Assembly (NCBI GenBank): GCA_001898225.1
Contig: MKTJ01000023.1
Span: 1-64,000, forward strand
DNA from: Chloroflexi bacterium 54-19
Lineage (GTDB): Bacteria; Chloroflexota; Chloroflexia; Chloroheliales; Chloroheliaceae
Length of the DNA: 64,000 bases
Reading direction: 5' to 3'
The position numbers and the translations under genes were made by a program. Of this stretch, positions 1 to 8,906 are shown piece by piece (position 1 is the stretch's first letter; each line of letters opens with the position of its first letter). The notes beneath the pieces are model-generated. The model ran no database searches and had not been told where the DNA came from. It saw nothing but the letters and a program-made list of their open reading frames with translations.

Positions 1-1
1 A

Positions 2-601
2 CCGCTTAAAAATGTTCCAATGTGCGCGCATGGCGAATGTGCCCTCGGAGCTTATGCCCTGGCGGTCTTGCACCTGGTCGCTCACGGTTTATTCAAGGCT
101 ACCCTTTTCCTGGGTTCCGGCAGCGTTATTGAACAGAAGATGGTCAAACAACACCTCTCACCATATAAAAATGGCGCGACCGGTGGTGTGAGATTCTTTC
201 GCTTCCTTTTAGCAAGCGGGGTGGCTTTGATACTGTTTTTAACCGCACCGGCCCTGCTTGGCTGGACGGTCAATACGGGGACAATCCTGGTGGCTTTTGC
301 CTGGATTACCTTTATCTATGGCTTATCCGAAGCCAGTATCCTGCCCTTAAAGGTGGTGCTACCCGGCGTGGTGGGGCTTGTGGGTTTCTACCTGGGTCTT
401 ACGCACGGTGTCGAAGTTTTCTTTAGTGGTGTTGTGGCACCCACCCCAGAAATAAACGCGAACCTTATCTGGATTATAGGGGGTGGGCTGGGTCTGGCCG
501 GGTTAGTAGCAGCCCTTCTTAATACCTGGGGGTGGGGGTTACCTGCCTGGCTGCATAACCTGGTGTCCCGGTTGTATGTACGAATTTTGTTCGCGGGTTG
601 A
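2..601 (+). CDS. dabB: DabB-like (NuoL-type) proton-channel subunit, C-terminal part
   Basis: The reading frame is open from the window edge, so this is the 3' part of a longer gene; about 199 residues are visible. The protein is very hydrophobic, with several membrane spans. It contains a HLVAHGLFKATLFLGSGS segment typical of the antiporter-like NuoL/MrpA/DabB family, whose conserved His and Lys lie in the membrane. DabB is the membrane partner of DabA, and the two form an energy-coupled inorganic-carbon accumulation complex. The next gene, 148 bp downstream on the same strand, is a full DabA, which favours DabB over a true complex I subunit. The visible Met at 20 is probably internal. Confidence 0.82.
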   Translation, partial: PLKNVPMCAHGECALGAYALAVLHLVAHGLFKATLFLGSGSVIEQKMVKQHLSPYKNGATGGVRFFRFLLASGVALILFLTAPALLGWTVNTGTILVAFAWITFIYGLSEASILPLKVVLPGVVGLVGFYLGLTHGVEVFFSGVVAPTPEINANLIWIIGGGLGLAGLVAALLNTWGWGLPAWLHNLVSRLYVRILFAG

Positions 602-748
602 GGGAACAACAGACCGGTTAGAAAGTATAGCCTAAGTAGACTGGGATAATTCTGATGGCTAGATTTGTAGATGTTTGGACAAAAACGGTTTTTCCATATC
701 TTGGATGCTGACAGCCTTAAATACGGCTAGATTTAGCGGGAGAAAATT

Positions 749-3538
749 GTGGAGATTTTAGATTCAGACACAAAGGGGTCGGTCCAGGCTGAAATGGCGG
801 AATATGTGGCCTTTTGTATCAAGCAGGCTGCCACCATTATCGCGCCTTACTGGCCGATTAGCACCTTTATAGCCAATAACAGCCTTGGTGGTCTTGAAAA
901 TACCCCTTTTCACCAGGCAATGGAATATGCCTGGCAGCTACGGGGCAGCCAGGGCTACCTTTCCCTGGCCGCTTATCACGACTTTTTCTTAAAAGGACGC
1001 ATCACTGAGGCCGACCTGACTTATGCTATCTCAAACTTTCTAAGAGAGAAGAATTGGCCTGAATTAGTTTCGGTGGGCGGTAAGGCTATTTCCCCCAGCC
1101 AAATGGCTACAGGATGGTTAATCGGAGACGAAACCTACCCGAAAGTAATTAACGAAAAAGGCAGATTGTGGGAAGAAGTTTCTCGCAGATTACAAACTCT
1201 CCCCCATTGTAATGAACCGGGCGAAGAAAAAGACGCTCTAGCCAGGATAGAGACACAGGGTGAAAAATGCCTTGCCAGGGACGGCCAGACGGTAACGAGC
1301 ATAATTAATAAGCGGCTGATTAAATGGTGCGCGGCTTTCCTGGACGAAGGTCAGGCGGCCTGGACCATGCCTGGACGCGAACAGGGTTTTTATGGTTGCT
1401 GGAAAGCCCTGGCCGGAATGGATCACTCTTTCCGCTATTATACCGGGCAAAACGTTACAAAAAAGTTGGAGGCTTTGCCAAAGCAGGCAAGCCAGGCTTT
1501 AACGCTCTTTTTACAGGCGCTTGAAATACCTCTGGCAGATTGGCCGGTTTACCTGGCCCGCCACCTGGCCCAGTTGCCGGGTTGGGCCAGTCTTATCAAG
1601 TGGCGGGAAGAACATCCCGAAGCGCCGGAGCAGCAGCGCTATCCTATTACGCTTACCGAATATCTGGCAGTGCGCCTTTTTTATGAGACGCTCTTGATCG
1701 AAGAGGCAGCTTTGCGGCCTAAGTCCAAAACACCTTATATAAAAGCTCCTGCTTTGCTTCCATCAGGGCAGAATCAGCCAGACCCTGGACACAAGGAGGC
1801 TACTGCTACCATTGCCTGCCTGGTGCAAGGGTTTGAGGTCCTTGGAATAACACCGGATGACCTGGAGACGACCCCCTCTGAAATTTTCGGGCGGATGGTT
1901 CAGCTTGCGGGTTGCTTTAACGACCATACCCGGCAAAGAATCTGGCAGGAAGCTTATGAATGGCACTATCGCAACCGGCTGCTGTCAGAACTCAGCCAGG
2001 CTCAACCACGCACGCCTGGAGTTTTAGCCGGATCTACTCACCCTGTAACACAGGCTGCCCAGGCTCAGGCGGTCTTTTGTATTGATGTGCGGTCAGAAGG
2101 TTTGCGCCGTCACCTGGAAAAAAGGGGGGCTTACGAAACATTCGGTTTTGCCGGATTTTTTGGAATTCCGATGCTCTATCAGCCCTTTGGTTCTCCGGCT
2201 GCCCTTGCCATCGCGCCGGCGTTAATTACCCCTACCCGCCTGATAAAGGAGCAACCCTCGAATACACCCTCTGCCGCTATTGAACGCCGCCTGCGCTACA
2301 ACGGCCTGCGTTACGTCTGGGCTAAACTGCGGCGCACCGTGCGGGAAAATCTGCTTACCCCTTTTGCTTTTGTTGAGATGACAGGCTGGCTCTCCTTATT
2401 TTCCCTGGCAGGGAAAACCGTGGCCCCTCGGGCCTGGCGCAAACTTCGGAATTCGTTACACCAAAGGTTATGTCCGGTGGTGAGTGTTGAACCTTCAATC
2501 CTGACCGACCCGGCTGAATTGAGCCTGGTAGAGCAAGCCGGGGCCGTAGCCAGTATGTTGCGGAGTATCGGTCTTACCGGCCAATTTGCCAGGCTGGTGC
2601 TCCTTTGCGGTCATGGCAGTGAAACCGAAAACAATCCCTACGCCTCGGCCCTCGATTGTGGCGCCTGCGGGGGCAATCACGGTGGCCCCAGCGCTAATGT
2701 TGCCGCCGGTATTCTCAATTCCAAAGAAATCCGTCAATTATTGCACACGCAGGGTATCGTTATTCCCGATGAAACCTTTTTTCTGGCCGGTGAGCATAAT
2801 ACCACCACCGACACTGTCCGTTTTCTCAACGAAGCCTATCTCCCGAAGACCCACCAGGCTGAGTTCGAGAATTTCAAACGCGATTTGGCCCTGGCAGGGC
2901 AAGCAAACGCAGTAGAAAGGTGGCCGAAACTAACGGGAACAACCGCCCAAAACCCTACCATCAGTCGGCAAGTAGAACGGCGGGCCAGCGATTGGGCCCA
3001 GGTGAGGCCGGAATGGGGTCTGGTGAGGAATGCTGCCTTTATTTGTGGTCGCCGGGACTTAACTCGCCAGCTAAACCTTGATAACCGGGTATTTTTACAC
3101 TCTTACGACCCGCTCCATGACCCTGACGGTACCATTCTAGAAGGTATTCTTACCGCCCCCGTGATAGTGGCCGAATGGATAAACATGCAATATTACTTTT
3201 CGAGCATACATAACCAGGGGTTCGGCAGCGGTACCAAGTTGCTGCATAATATTGTAAGCGAGATAGGGGTTATGCAAGGTCAGGAGAGCGACCTGCTGAC
3301 AGGGCTGCCTCAACAATCGGTAATGGTTGGCGAAGAACTCTATCATGAGCCGATGCGTTTATGTGTGATTGTAGAGGCTTCTACCGCTACCATCACCCAA
3401 ATTATTGCAAAACACGAAAAATTGCAACATCTTACTGACAATAAGTGGATTAACCTGATAGCTTATAACACCCAGGATAACCTGTTTTACGAATATCTTC
3501 CACAAGGCAAGTGGTGTAGGGTTTTTGATATTCCTTAA
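749..3538 (+). CDS. dabA: DabA-like inorganic carbon transporter subunit (DUF2309)
   Basis: 929 residues with a GTG start, preceded by a GGGAGA-type ribosome site. DabA is a zinc-containing, beta-carbonic-anhydrase-like subunit that, with DabB, hydrates and traps CO2 as bicarbonate at the cytoplasmic membrane. The expected metal ligands are visible: Cys444 and Asp446 in FCIDVRSE, His622 in LCGHGS and Cys637 in DCGACGG. The 15-residue His-to-Cys spacing agrees with what I recall of characterised DabA. Length and order (dabB then dabA) fit the family. It implies dissolved inorganic carbon uptake, for autotrophy or anaplerosis; no Calvin-cycle gene is visible in this window. Confidence 0.93.
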   Translation: MEILDSDTKGSVQAEMAEYVAFCIKQAATIIAPYWPISTFIANNSLGGLENTPFHQAMEYAWQLRGSQGYLSLAAYHDFFLKGRITEADLTYAISNFLREKNWPELVSVGGKAISPSQMATGWLIGDETYPKVINEKGRLWEEVSRRLQTLPHCNEPGEEKDALARIETQGEKCLARDGQTVTSIINKRLIKWCAAFLDEGQAAWTMPGREQGFYGCWKALAGMDHSFRYYTGQNVTKKLEALPKQASQALTLFLQALEIPLADWPVYLARHLAQLPGWASLIKWREEHPEAPEQQRYPITLTEYLAVRLFYETLLIEEAALRPKSKTPYIKAPALLPSGQNQPDPGHKEATATIACLVQGFEVLGITPDDLETTPSEIFGRMVQLAGCFNDHTRQRIWQEAYEWHYRNRLLSELSQAQPRTPGVLAGSTHPVTQAAQAQAVFCIDVRSEGLRRHLEKRGAYETFGFAGFFGIPMLYQPFGSPAALAIAPALITPTRLIKEQPSNTPSAAIERRLRYNGLRYVWAKLRRTVRENLLTPFAFVEMTGWLSLFSLAGKTVAPRAWRKLRNSLHQRLCPVVSVEPSILTDPAELSLVEQAGAVASMLRSIGLTGQFARLVLLCGHGSETENNPYASALDCGACGGNHGGPSANVAAGILNSKEIRQLLHTQGIVIPDETFFLAGEHNTTTDTVRFLNEAYLPKTHQAEFENFKRDLALAGQANAVERWPKLTGTTAQNPTISRQVERRASDWAQVRPEWGLVRNAAFICGRRDLTRQLNLDNRVFLHSYDPLHDPDGTILEGILTAPVIVAEWINMQYYFSSIHNQGFGSGTKLLHNIVSEIGVMQGQESDLLTGLPQQSVMVGEELYHEPMRLCVIVEASTATITQIIAKHEKLQHLTDNKWINLIAYNTQDNLFYEYLPQGKWCRVFDIP

Positions 3539-3657
3539 AGGCCACGGGTTTTATGTGGTGCTGCACAGGATAGTTCTTACCTGCGGTTAAGTCCAAACTG
3601 GTCTTTGTTAAAGAAGTAGTCCGTAGTGATTGTAGTTTCTAAAGAAGTGAGGTTAAG

Positions 3658-3984
3658 ATGTTTCCGAGATCTAACTTGAGCTTTCCGGGCCGCAAAGAGT
3701 TTTTTTTGGCTCTAATCTCATTGCAACAACTGGCTAATTTAATTGAAGTTAATAGCTTCAACCCCAGGATTCTCGCTACAGCCAAATTTTATTTACAACA
3801 GTTGGAGCAAAAGCGGAATTCGATAAAAGACTTGGACTCAAGGAGATTGATCGATGAGTTGTACAGCGAAATAGAATATTATGAATATTCTCAGGCAAAG
3901 AGAGATGCACAAAAAATAAGCCACTGGCGTAACGTTTATGATTGTCTTAATACCCAATATGAAGAGATTGTTTTCAGGGGTTAA
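3658..3984 (+). CDS. Small hypothetical protein
   Basis: 108 residues, not recognised. ATG start with a weak GTGAGG-like site just upstream. The sequence is hydrophilic, probably helical and rich in Tyr, Glu and Lys, with no signal peptide or membrane span. It lies 119 bp after dabA on the same strand and is more AT-rich than its neighbours. The link with dabA is only positional. It could be a chance ORF, but base usage and the upstream site make a small real gene somewhat more likely. Confidence 0.45.
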   Translation: MFPRSNLSFPGRKEFFLALISLQQLANLIEVNSFNPRILATAKFYLQQLEQKRNSIKDLDSRRLIDELYSEIEYYEYSQAKRDAQKISHWRNVYDCLNTQYEEIVFRG

Positions 3985-4504
3985 TATTGCCAATTTTTTT
4001 GAGAACTTTAACCAACATTGAAGAGGGGATTGATCAATAGACAGCGGCTTAACAGGCACTTTGATGCGCGGCTCTGTCATAAATGAACACAGAAAGGCCG
4101 GTTTGAGGAAGGCAGCTTATCCCCTGGAGAGGGTAAAAAGATTGTGGAAATAAGGAGAGCCTCCGCCAATGGGTTCTAGACCATTTCTTCATCTTAAATG
4201 AACGTCACTTATTTCAAGTGCTAAAGGCATATGTAGAGTACTTCTATAAAGAAAAATCCATCAGGGGACTGGTCAAGCCATACCAAAAACTCCACCTCTA
4301 CCTCCTTGCAAAGGTGAAAATAGTTGCCATCCCAGGACCTGGCGGATTACATCATTGCTATAAGAGGGCAGCTTGAGTGTTTGGAAACACCCGGATGTGT
4401 TAAGTACCCATTCCAGGGGAATAGCAAATTGGCGTGCTGAAACTTAAAGACTCAGGCTGGTTTCGGTTGCCCTCAGATATATACCGTAATTATTACAGTA
4501 GTGG
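3985..4504. other. Intergenic stretch without a recognisable gene
   Basis: About 520 bp between a plus-strand and a minus-strand gene that converge. No ORF with a convincing start is present. A short open stretch around 4340-4440 on the plus strand has protein-like composition but lacks a start and homology that I recognise; it may be the remnant of a lost gene. No clear hairpin terminator was found. Confidence 0.4.
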
Positions 4505-5206
4505 TTAAAATAACCCATTTTCGCGGGCATAGATTATCGCCTGAATACGGTCACGTAAACCTAACCGGGAGAGGATATTGGAAATATGGTTTTTTACGGT
4601 GCCTTCGCTGATAAAAAGCTGGCCGGCGATCTCACTATTGGAAAGCCCCTGTGAGGTCAACTTCAAGACTTCTAATTCTCGTTCGGTCAGACCTGAATTG
4701 GAGATAACTCCCAGGGATTTATTTAGAGCCCGGTCTGGGCTGGCAGGCGCAGGTTCGGGCTGTTTGCCAAGCGAAGATATTACCTTCTGGGCCACTGCCG
4801 GGTCGAGCTGGTAAATCCCTTTGTGGACAGCGATAACAGCCTGAGCCAGGTCGTCTTCCGGGATTGTTTTAAGCAGGTAGCCGCTGGCTCCTGCTTTGAG
4901 GGCGTCAATCACGTATTCTTCATCGTCAAAGGTGGTAAGCATCAGGATTTTGCAACTTAAGAGTTGACGTTTGATCAGGGCCGTAGCCGCTACCCCGTCC
5001 ATCACCGGCATGCGTACATCCATCAGGATAACGTCAGGTTTGAGTTGCTGCGCCTTTTCGAAGGCTTCCTGACCGTTGGAGGCGGTTCCAACTACCTCAA
5101 TCCCCGGCTGCAAACTGAGCAGAGAGGCAATTCCCTCGCGCAATAATCGCTGGTCGTCGGTGATGAGCAGGCGGACGGGCGAATTTGTGGGGTGGTCTGT
5201 GGTCAT
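4505..5206 (-). CDS. NarL/FixJ-family response regulator
   Basis: 233 residues. The N-terminal receiver domain (about 11-128) has the acidic pair near residues 17-18, phospho-acceptor Asp63 in LMDVRMP and a conserved Lys near 113. The C-terminal LuxR-type helix-turn-helix begins at LTERELEVL and contains the recognition-helix motif SEGTVKNHIS. A Pro/Ala-rich linker joins the two. The gene starts 17 bp after the stop of the upstream sensor kinase, with no obvious ribosome site of its own, so translation is probably coupled. It should be phosphorylated by that kinase and act as a DNA-binding regulator; its targets are not evident. Confidence 0.95.
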   Translation of the reverse strand: MTTDHPTNSPVRLLITDDQRLLREGIASLLSLQPGIEVVGTASNGQEAFEKAQQLKPDVILMDVRMPVMDGVAATALIKRQLLSCKILMLTTFDDEEYVIDALKAGASGYLLKTIPEDDLAQAVIAVHKGIYQLDPAVAQKVISSLGKQPEPAPASPDRALNKSLGVISNSGLTERELEVLKLTSQGLSNSEIAGQLFISEGTVKNHISNILSRLGLRDRIQAIIYARENGLF

Positions 5207-5223
5207 ATACGTTATACGCCGCT

Positions 5224-6516
5224 TTAAGAATAAGCCAGGCTGGGTTCGGTTTGACCGGCGGACGTAGTTGGCTCGCGGGCAACAATAGCGAGCAACCGGG
5301 TTCCCTGGCCCGGCTGACTATCCAGGCAGAACTGGCCGCCAATCATCTCAAGCCGCTCCCGCAAACCTTGTAAACCGTAACCGCCCGCAGGTGAAGAGCT
5401 ATTTTGAAAATTCTGAGTGTCAAAACCTTGCCCATTGTCTTCTAACTGTAACGCTACCCGGTCGGATTCAAAGCGCAACCTTAGCTTAACCTCGGTGCAC
5501 CGGGCGTGGCGCTGAATATTGGTCAAACCTTCCTGGGCTACCCGGTACAGCACCATCAGGATTTGCTTGGAGCAGCCTTCTTCGCTGCCGTTTATTTCCA
5601 GCTTTATACGCAGTTGCTCCGTTTGCAATCGGGCTACCAGGAGGGGCAGGTTTCTTTCCAGTGAGAAAAGCTCCTGGCTGGTGCGTAACGATTTAACCGA
5701 CTCCCGGACATCCTGCAGGGCTTCGTTTGACAGCCTGCGGGCATCGCTGAGGGCCTGGTCGGCCTCCTGGGGATTTTTCTCCTTGAAGGCTTTAGCTTTA
5801 CCCAGCAAAATGCTGATTACAGTCAGGTAATGCCCCAGGCTATCATGTATATCACGGGCCAGCCGGTTGCGCTCCCTGGTGGCGGCCAGCTCGGCCACCT
5901 GGCGTTGTGAGCGTTCCAGTTCCTCCAGGAGACGCTCGGCCCTGGTCCGGCTGGCTTTTTCTTTTATCAGGCTGTGGGCCGTGGTAGTCAAAAAAATCAG
6001 ACAAAGGGTAAAAATTTCGATAAAACCGGTTGGCCGCGATATGTCAAAGTTGGCTGGCGGAAAGAAACTGACCCGGATTACAAAGGCCAGCCAGGTAACC
6101 AGCCCTACCCCGATACCGACCCGGCTGCCAAAGTACAGCAGCGCCGAAAAAGGGATGATCAGGTAGATAAACAGGGTCACCTCGTTAGCGTTTACCCAGG
6201 AGATAAACAACACCAGGCAGACCCGCAGTAAAAAGTAGCCGGTAGCCACCCGCAGGGGGATTTCTTCGTCCCAGCGCCAGGATTCGTACCGGTCAATCAC
6301 TATAAGCATCAGGGTCGCCACAACCACTAATAAAAACTGCTGCCACTGGTAGCCCAGGTTACCAATATCCAGGAAGCCTCTGGCGGACCCCACACTAAAA
6401 CAGGCTCCCAGGTATAGCGGGGTCGAAATCCAGTCAAATGGTTTGGAAATTAACCAGCCCGACCAGTGACGGCTGCTTTCTTTTTGCCCGGTTATTCCCT
6501 GCACCACACCACTCAT
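5224..6516 (-). CDS. NarX/DesK-type sensor histidine kinase
   Basis: 430 residues. About five or six predicted membrane helices span residues 30-180, with no large extracellular sensor domain. A coiled-coil linker follows, then a HisKA_3 dimerisation domain with phospho-accepting His224 in ARDIHDSLGHY, and a C-terminal HATPase domain with a DNGQGF N-box-like motif and GGYGLQGLRER. This is the usual partner class for NarL regulators, and the regulator gene follows directly. The ATG start has a GAGG site 8 nt upstream. The integral-membrane sensor suggests a membrane or cell-envelope signal. The upstream region carries three inverted repeats shared with the divergent lipoprotein gene. Confidence 0.93.
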   Translation of the reverse strand: MSGVVQGITGQKESSRHWSGWLISKPFDWISTPLYLGACFSVGSARGFLDIGNLGYQWQQFLLVVVATLMLIVIDRYESWRWDEEIPLRVATGYFLLRVCLVLFISWVNANEVTLFIYLIIPFSALLYFGSRVGIGVGLVTWLAFVIRVSFFPPANFDISRPTGFIEIFTLCLIFLTTTAHSLIKEKASRTRAERLLEELERSQRQVAELAATRERNRLARDIHDSLGHYLTVISILLGKAKAFKEKNPQEADQALSDARRLSNEALQDVRESVKSLRTSQELFSLERNLPLLVARLQTEQLRIKLEINGSEEGCSKQILMVLYRVAQEGLTNIQRHARCTEVKLRLRFESDRVALQLEDNGQGFDTQNFQNSSSPAGGYGLQGLRERLEMIGGQFCLDSQPGQGTRLLAIVAREPTTSAGQTEPSLAYS

Positions 6517-6558
6517 GACAATAACCTCAAATTTTTTCCTGACAAATACTATTAGTTA

Positions 6559-6651
6559 CCTCTGCTTAACCTTGTTTCCACTATAGCAGAGGGACCGGAC
6601 TTGAACAATATGCCGCAAGGCATATGCCTGGCGACCTATCCAAAATAGGTC
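6559..6651. promoter_or_regulatory. Three successive inverted repeats in a divergent intergenic region
   Basis: Between the sensor kinase (minus) and the lipoprotein (plus) lie three separate palindromic arms: CCTCTGCT/AGCAGAGG at 6559-6566 and 6585-6592, ATATGCC/GGCATAT at 6608-6614 and 6619-6625, and GACCTAT/ATAGGTC at 6633-6639 and 6645-6651. NarL-family dimers often bind inverted half-sites, so operators are plausible, but a transcribed structure is not excluded. Confidence 0.4.
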
Positions 6652-6755
6652 CCTCGCCACATCCAGGATCCTAAATTGGCTGGTAAGTTTACTTTCGTAA
6701 AACAAATTGCATGAAACCGGGAGCGGTCCCGAATCTATAAGGTTAGAAAGGAACC

Positions 6756-7631
6756 ATGATGAGCAAGATTCGTTTACGATTGGGCTGGTTGGTTTTGTTG
6801 TTAGGCGTCTTAACCCTGACGGCCTGTGGTGCAGATACTCCTACCGCCACTACTTCCAGCACACCTGCGGCAGCCAATACCACTATTGCGTCCATCCCGC
6901 CCACTACTGGAGTTGCTGCCACAACTTCTGCCGCTTTAACCACTTCTGCCGCCTTAACCACCTCGGCGGCTCAAACCACTGAGGTTATTAGTACGACCAG
7001 CGCTGTTGCCACTTCGAAAACCTTGCGCGGTCAACGTTATTGCGAAGTGTTGCCGGTCTTTATGGAAAACGGCAAGCTGGAAGAATATGTTTACAATACC
7101 CAGGGTCTCAATGATTGCCCGGACGCTCAGTGGAAAGCCCTGAACGCTGACAACCTGGCAAAAAACCTGGGAGCAGTCAAAGTAGTCTTGAATGGACCGC
7201 GTTACTGGATGATGGACCAGATTATTGCCAATGGCGATAGCGCGGGTGGGGATGTCAAAACTTTTGGCGACATGCAGATGCAGCTGCGGGCAAAAGTCGA
7301 AATCCCAATGGGACAGACCAGCGCCGGCGGTTCTTACTACACAGATAATGTGGTGGACCGTAATACTGAGTATATATTCAAGGCTGGCCAGCCCCTTTAC
7401 CAGCTTGTTAATCCGCAGGGTGATGTCTACACAATGCAGACTTACTCCCAAATAGTTGACCCCACCCTCACTCTGGAAGACCTGCCCAACCTGGGTAGCC
7501 GCCTGAAACTGCCTACCGGCTGGCAATACCGGGTAACTACTCCCGCCCAGGATTTGCACCTGGTCGCCCACGGCAAAGCCTATCTTATCCAGGATGATCT
7601 GACCAATTCCTACCAGAAGGAAATACAATGA
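6756..7631 (+). CDS. Conserved hypothetical lipoprotein
   Basis: 291 residues. An N-terminal signal with hydrophobic core ends in a lipobox (LTAC, Cys near 24), so the protein is probably lipid-anchored outside the cell. A Thr/Ala/Ser-rich linker follows (about 28-90), including short repeats of the type ALTTSA. The globular part (about 95-291) contains two Cys and the stretch GPRYWMMDQI, a style seen in uncharacterised secreted proteins; I cannot name a family or function. Start: the first of two adjacent ATG codons, after a GAAAGGA site. It is divergent from the sensor kinase and may respond to the same signal. Confidence 0.8.
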   Translation: MMSKIRLRLGWLVLLLGVLTLTACGADTPTATTSSTPAAANTTIASIPPTTGVAATTSAALTTSAALTTSAAQTTEVISTTSAVATSKTLRGQRYCEVLPVFMENGKLEEYVYNTQGLNDCPDAQWKALNADNLAKNLGAVKVVLNGPRYWMMDQIIANGDSAGGDVKTFGDMQMQLRAKVEIPMGQTSAGGSYYTDNVVDRNTEYIFKAGQPLYQLVNPQGDVYTMQTYSQIVDPTLTLEDLPNLGSRLKLPTGWQYRVTTPAQDLHLVAHGKAYLIQDDLTNSYQKEIQ

Positions 7632-7665
7632 ACCTGGTGTGGCGGGTTTCAATTCACGGTAAATA

Positions 7666-7857
7666 ATGATTTTGCCAGAAAAGGAGTGGCCTGGCGGCGA
7701 AGAAACTAACTCTCTGAAAAATAAAGCCGCCACCGCCGCTTTAACCCTTACATCTGAGGTTTTGAAAGAATTGCAAGAATTTTTTAAGGTCAATTATCCC
7801 AAGGCTTTGGAGCGAGTTAAAGTATTGTTGAAAGGAAGAATGATAGGTTCCAGGTAA
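7666..7857 (+). CDS. Possible small protein
   Basis: 63 residues, not recognised. The sequence is charged, with a helical segment rich in Lys, Leu and Glu in the second half. It begins 34 bp after the lipoprotein stop, without a convincing ribosome site. It may be a small gene, a decayed fragment or a chance ORF. Confidence 0.25.
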   Translation: MILPEKEWPGGEETNSLKNKAATAALTLTSEVLKELQEFFKVNYPKALERVKVLLKGRMIGSR

Positions 7858-8095
7858 ACCGGAATGTAGCATCTAAAATAATCCCGGTCTATATATCGTC
7901 TGATGTGATTCTGTGTCTAGTGCTTTAAAATTCATTCTTACTGGCAGATTTGGATATAAGTTGTCTGGAAATAGTGCCTGAAAATTGGCCCTTACAACCC
8001 TTAAATTTTTGACAATTCTGACAGTCTCCTTTACATTTGGTTTGATTAACCAGGCCGGGTAAATTACAACTCTTATATTTTAGTAGGAAATTATT

Positions 8096-8308
8096 ATGGC
8101 ACAACAAGAAGACAATGAGACAGAGGCTAAACAATCAAAATTTGTGGAGGCTACTTTCTCACTACATCGAGGTCAATCGGAAAAGCTTGATATGCTGGTT
8201 GAAAATTACCACTCAAGGACCGGTAAAAATATTACCCGTGATGAAATTATAAGGGTATTGATTGATGGATCAAACCTTTTTATGATTATGGATAGATTGG
8301 AAAAATAG
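8096..8308 (+). CDS. Small ribbon-helix-helix-like protein
   Basis: 70 residues. The ATG has an AGGAAA site 7 nt upstream. A charged N-terminus is followed by a short beta-like segment (FVEATFSL) and helices with a TRDEIIRVLIDG stretch, which resembles the strand-helix-helix layout of CopG/Arc-type DNA-binding proteins. It may be a small repressor or an antitoxin without a visible toxin. The 3' end overlaps the end of an antisense transposase-like ORF, but the actual transposase similarity starts only after this gene. The family assignment is tentative. Confidence 0.5.
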   Translation: MAQQEDNETEAKQSKFVEATFSLHRGQSEKLDMLVENYHSRTGKNITRDEIIRVLIDGSNLFMIMDRLEK

Positions 8309-8309
8309 A

Positions 8310-8700
8310 AAACCCGGCTTGATGGCTGGTAATCAAGCGACTGATGTGGCTGGCGATTATTATAGAAGTCGAAATAATCTCTTAGGCCGTTTTCAGCCTC
8401 AAAAGTGCCTGCGTAATTGGGCAGGTAAAGATTCTCCCACTTTTTTGCTCGCCAAAGTCTTTCGGTGAAAATGTTGTCCAGCGCCCGACCCTTACCATCC
8501 ATATTGAGCTTGCTACCTGCCCCTTCTACCAGCCCCGTATACTGCGGGCTGGTAAAGTGACTGCCCTGCTCGCTGTTGAAAATCACCGGATGCGCACTTT
8601 TCAGAACTCGTTCAACTGCCTTGTTACAAAAGTTTGTTCGAGACTTTCACTTACTTCCCAGCTAACAACGTAGCGACACCCGCTGAATATTTCTTCCTGC
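8310..8700 (-). pseudogene. Degraded IS3-family transposase (OrfB) C-terminal remnant
   Basis: On the minus strand, translation gives IS3-type integrase-core motifs: IFNSEQGSHFTS, GRALDNIFTERLWR, and DYFDFYNNRQPHQSLDYQP near the end. Upstream, an RYVVSWEVSESLEQTF-like stretch continues the similarity in another frame, so there is a frameshift near 8625. The N-terminal part, the other ORF and clear terminal inverted repeats are absent. This is a dead fragment of an insertion sequence, not an active element. Confidence 0.75.
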
Positions 8701-8906
8701 GTGTTGTCATAATCGTCAATATATACCCAATTCGACCTTCACCGGTTGTCCGATTCTGCTACGCTATTATAGGCAAACGGCGTAAACAAAAGAGCCTGTC
8801 AAAGCGGCGCCTGCCTTGCCGGGTTATACTAAATTTGAAAGATGACATTCAAGCCTGAATAAAAAACACTACCCTAACACCAAACTGGCAAGACGGTCTT
8901 CACCGA

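Noticed and set aside
6954..7793. 279-residue minus-strand ORF opposite the lipoprotein gene
   Set aside because: It mirrors the plus-strand lipoprotein, which has a ribosome site, signal peptide and lipobox; the antisense reading has none and no family look.
8634..8858. 74-residue plus-strand ORF
   Set aside because: It is opposite the IS3 remnant and its flank, has no ribosome site and no family.
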